Shown here piece by piece: positions 63,061-64,000 of a DNA stretch of 64,000 nucleotides. Under the pieces are notes generated by a model. It was given only the letters and a program-made list of their open reading frames with translations, was not told the origin of the DNA and searched no databases. Origin of the DNA: Poseidonocella sp. HB161398 (lineage in GTDB: Bacteria; Pseudomonadota; Alphaproteobacteria; Rhodobacterales; Rhodobacteraceae). The stretch lies in contig NZ_VATA01000040.1 of assembly GCF_005870025.1 (NCBI RefSeq), forward strand, positions 1 through 64,000, read 5' to 3'. A program made the translations under genes and the position numbers. Numbering within the stretch: position 1 is the first letter of the stretch; each line of letters begins with the position of its first letter.

Positions 63061-63660
63061 CTATCCTTGGGCGGATTTTCTCTTCAGCAGGTGCCGGGCG
63101 ATCTTCAGCAGGGGCAGCTCTGCGGTGAAAGACGAGAACAGCAGCAGGATCACCCCGGCAGAGGCGAGGAAGATCCAGTCGGTTCCGCCGCTCTCGAAGC
63201 CTGAGGGAAGCCCGAGCGCCAGGGCCACATGCTTCATCGTGAAATACGTCGTCGCGGCCAGATAGGCGCAGTCGCGAATCTTCAGGGCCACCTGCCCCAC
63301 CGGTGAATAGTTTCTCAGCCTGAATTCCCGTCCTTCATGCCGGAGGCCCTTCCAGAAGCTTTCCGCCGCCGCTGTGCGGGCATGAGGGACCGGCGAAAGA
63401 TCCGCGCTGCCAAGCCCCAGCCTGGCAGCCAGCGCTCCACCGGGGAGCGGGTCGACGCGGAAGCGCTGAATGAAGGCGATCCGCGTGCGCAGCGGCAGCG
63501 CGCGCTCGCCCCGTTCGTACCGGCGCAGCGCCCGCTCGGACAGGTCGAGCGCCTCGGCAAGCTGCGACTGGCTCATCCCGGTGTCCTCGCGGAGCGCACG
63601 CAGGCTGGCCGCGCCAACCTGCCTTGCAATCGAGTCGTGGTCTTCAGGCTCAGCGGGCAT
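63061..63660 (-). CDS. XRE-family transcriptional regulator with C-terminal membrane segment, probable prophage repressor
   Basis: This 199-residue protein has a helix-turn-helix at about residues 18-70 (LREDTGMSQSQLAEALDLSERALRRYERGERALPLRT), a linker, and a late hydrophobic segment (about residues 160-185, WIFLASAGVILLLFSSF) followed by a basic end. A membrane-anchored repressor is unusual. The start is uncertain: ATG 63660 gives the usual short lead; in-frame ATG 63756 or TTG 63774 fall inside the operator pair and add Arg/Pro-rich residues. It is divergent from the Ner gene, with operators in between; this layout is that of c and ner of Mu-like phages. Confidence 0.72.
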   Translation of the reverse strand: MPAEPEDHDSIARQVGAASLRALREDTGMSQSQLAEALDLSERALRRYERGERALPLRTRIAFIQRFRVDPLPGGALAARLGLGSADLSPVPHARTAAAESFWKGLRHEGREFRLRNYSPVGQVALKIRDCAYLAATTYFTMKHVALALGLPSGFESGGTDWIFLASAGVILLLFSSFTAELPLLKIARHLLKRKSAQG

Positions 63661-63749
63661 GGGGCGCGATCCCGGAACTGCGGAGTCGAGGGGGGACTCA
63701 GGAACCTTAGCCGGGAAAGCGTGCGCGCGCCTAGGAAAACAAGGCGAAC

Positions 63750-63781
63750 GGACCATTCGGTCCGCCCGGACCAAATGGTCC
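63750..63781. promoter_or_regulatory. Pair of 14-bp palindromic operators between the repressor and Ner genes
   Basis: GGACCATTCGGTCC (63750-63763) and GGACCAAATGGTCC (63768-63781) share 5-bp arms GGACC/GGTCC and are centred 18 bp apart, nearly two helical turns. An AT-rich stretch (TCATATTTTTATTCT) that could hold promoters follows at once. This is a classic arrangement for cooperative binding of a dimeric repressor controlling divergent genes. Confidence 0.75.
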
Positions 63782-63896
63782 GGTCATATTTTTATTCTGT
63801 GGCAATGGCTTGCGTTGTTGGCGCTGCCAGATGGAGTTCCTTAGCTGGGAACGAATCCGGCTGCCCTTGCTCTTCCGGAATCTGGAGATCGCCTCG

Positions 63897-64000
63897 ATGC
63901 GCACCCCGACGAAAGCAGATTTGGACGCCCACGAGCGTTTGAAGGCGGAACTCAGAATCCGGGGAACGTCACTGGCGCAGATATCGCGAGAACTTGGAGT
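63897..64000 (+). CDS. Ner-type winged/helix DNA-binding regulator, N-terminal part (cut by window end)
   Basis: The 34 visible residues begin MRTPTKADLDAHERLKAELRIRGTSLAQISRELGV, which resemble the Ner/Nlp family (sugar fermentation stimulation protein B and phage Mu Ner): helix, short turn and the RGTSLAQISRELG recognition region. Ner turns down early transcription from the repressor region in Mu-like phages. The gene is oriented away from the XRE repressor, 236 bp from it. The 3' end lies outside. Confidence 0.62.
   Translation, partial: MRTPTKADLDAHERLKAELRIRGTSLAQISRELG

Overview
This window is chromosomal DNA of a high-GC alphaproteobacterium, almost certainly a member of the Rhodobacteraceae (Rhodobacter/Roseobacter relatives). 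The evidence is the very high GC of coding and third positions, the bztABCD-type amino-acid ABC operon, the mitofilin-like/HemY pair after hemD, an ATP12-type F1 assembly chaperone, the rpmH-rnpA-yidD/yidC/MOSC/engB/argB backbone, and several TRAP/DAACS organic-acid transporters. The genus cannot be fixed from the sequence alone.

Layout. 1-3960: C-terminal part of a di-haem cytochrome c peroxidase, then a complete TRAP transporter of the alpha-keto-acid/TakP type. 3961-4446: no gene, a possible small transcript and an 8-bp tandem repeat. 4447-9892: alpha/beta hydrolase, HD phosphohydrolase, small secreted protein, ahcY, a PanE-like reductase, DUF808 membrane protein. 9893-13760: hairpin-rich gap, DAACS dicarboxylate symporter, EVE protein, NRAMP metal transporter. 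13771-21168: YciI, SDR, gpsA, tsaD, divergent hemD, mitofilin-like protein and HemY. 21181-22262: two tRNAs flanking a decayed RTX-type gene.

22468-36059: a ribosomal-protein block (rpmC to rplQ with secY, adk, rpoA) that is not contiguous. It begins abruptly at rpmC with its own promoter-like sequence. It is broken after rpmD by a terminator and a 3.5-kb insert (phasin-like protein, GNAT, PepSY, VWA and a 50-residue His/Cys protein), and again after adk by a terminator and an antisense gene.

36200-40372: RarA, CrcB, RluC-type pseudouridine synthase, HAD phosphatase and ATP12 in an overlapping run. 40656-45124: bztABCD for glutamate/aspartate-type amino acids. 45282-47621: hypothetical protein, [2Fe-2S] ferredoxin, SixA and argB. 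47738-50582: an inverted three-gene cassette (SDR, glucosyl/mannosyl-3-phosphoglycerate phosphatase, glucosyl-3-phosphoglycerate synthase) for an organic solute, sitting between argB and engB. 50599-59015: engB, MOSC, yidC, a 1.7-kb gene-free stretch with a hexanucleotide repeat, an EAL phosphodiesterase, ttcA, yidD, rnpA and rpmH. 59261-62692: an apparently decayed TVP38/TMEM64 gene coupled to an intact flavin disulfide-type oxidoreductase, then an orphan histidine kinase.

62743-64000: tRNA-Arg, followed by what looks like the left end of a Mu-like transposable prophage: a TG-starting terminal sequence with repeated CTGAC/GTCAG, a leftward XRE repressor with a membrane segment, paired operators, and a rightward Ner-type regulator cut by the window end. 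This is the most promising accessory lead.

General themes: housekeeping operons punctured by small insertions, at least two genes in decay, two simple-sequence arrays, and several non-ATG starts. All functional names rest on recognised motifs and family memory; no database search was run.
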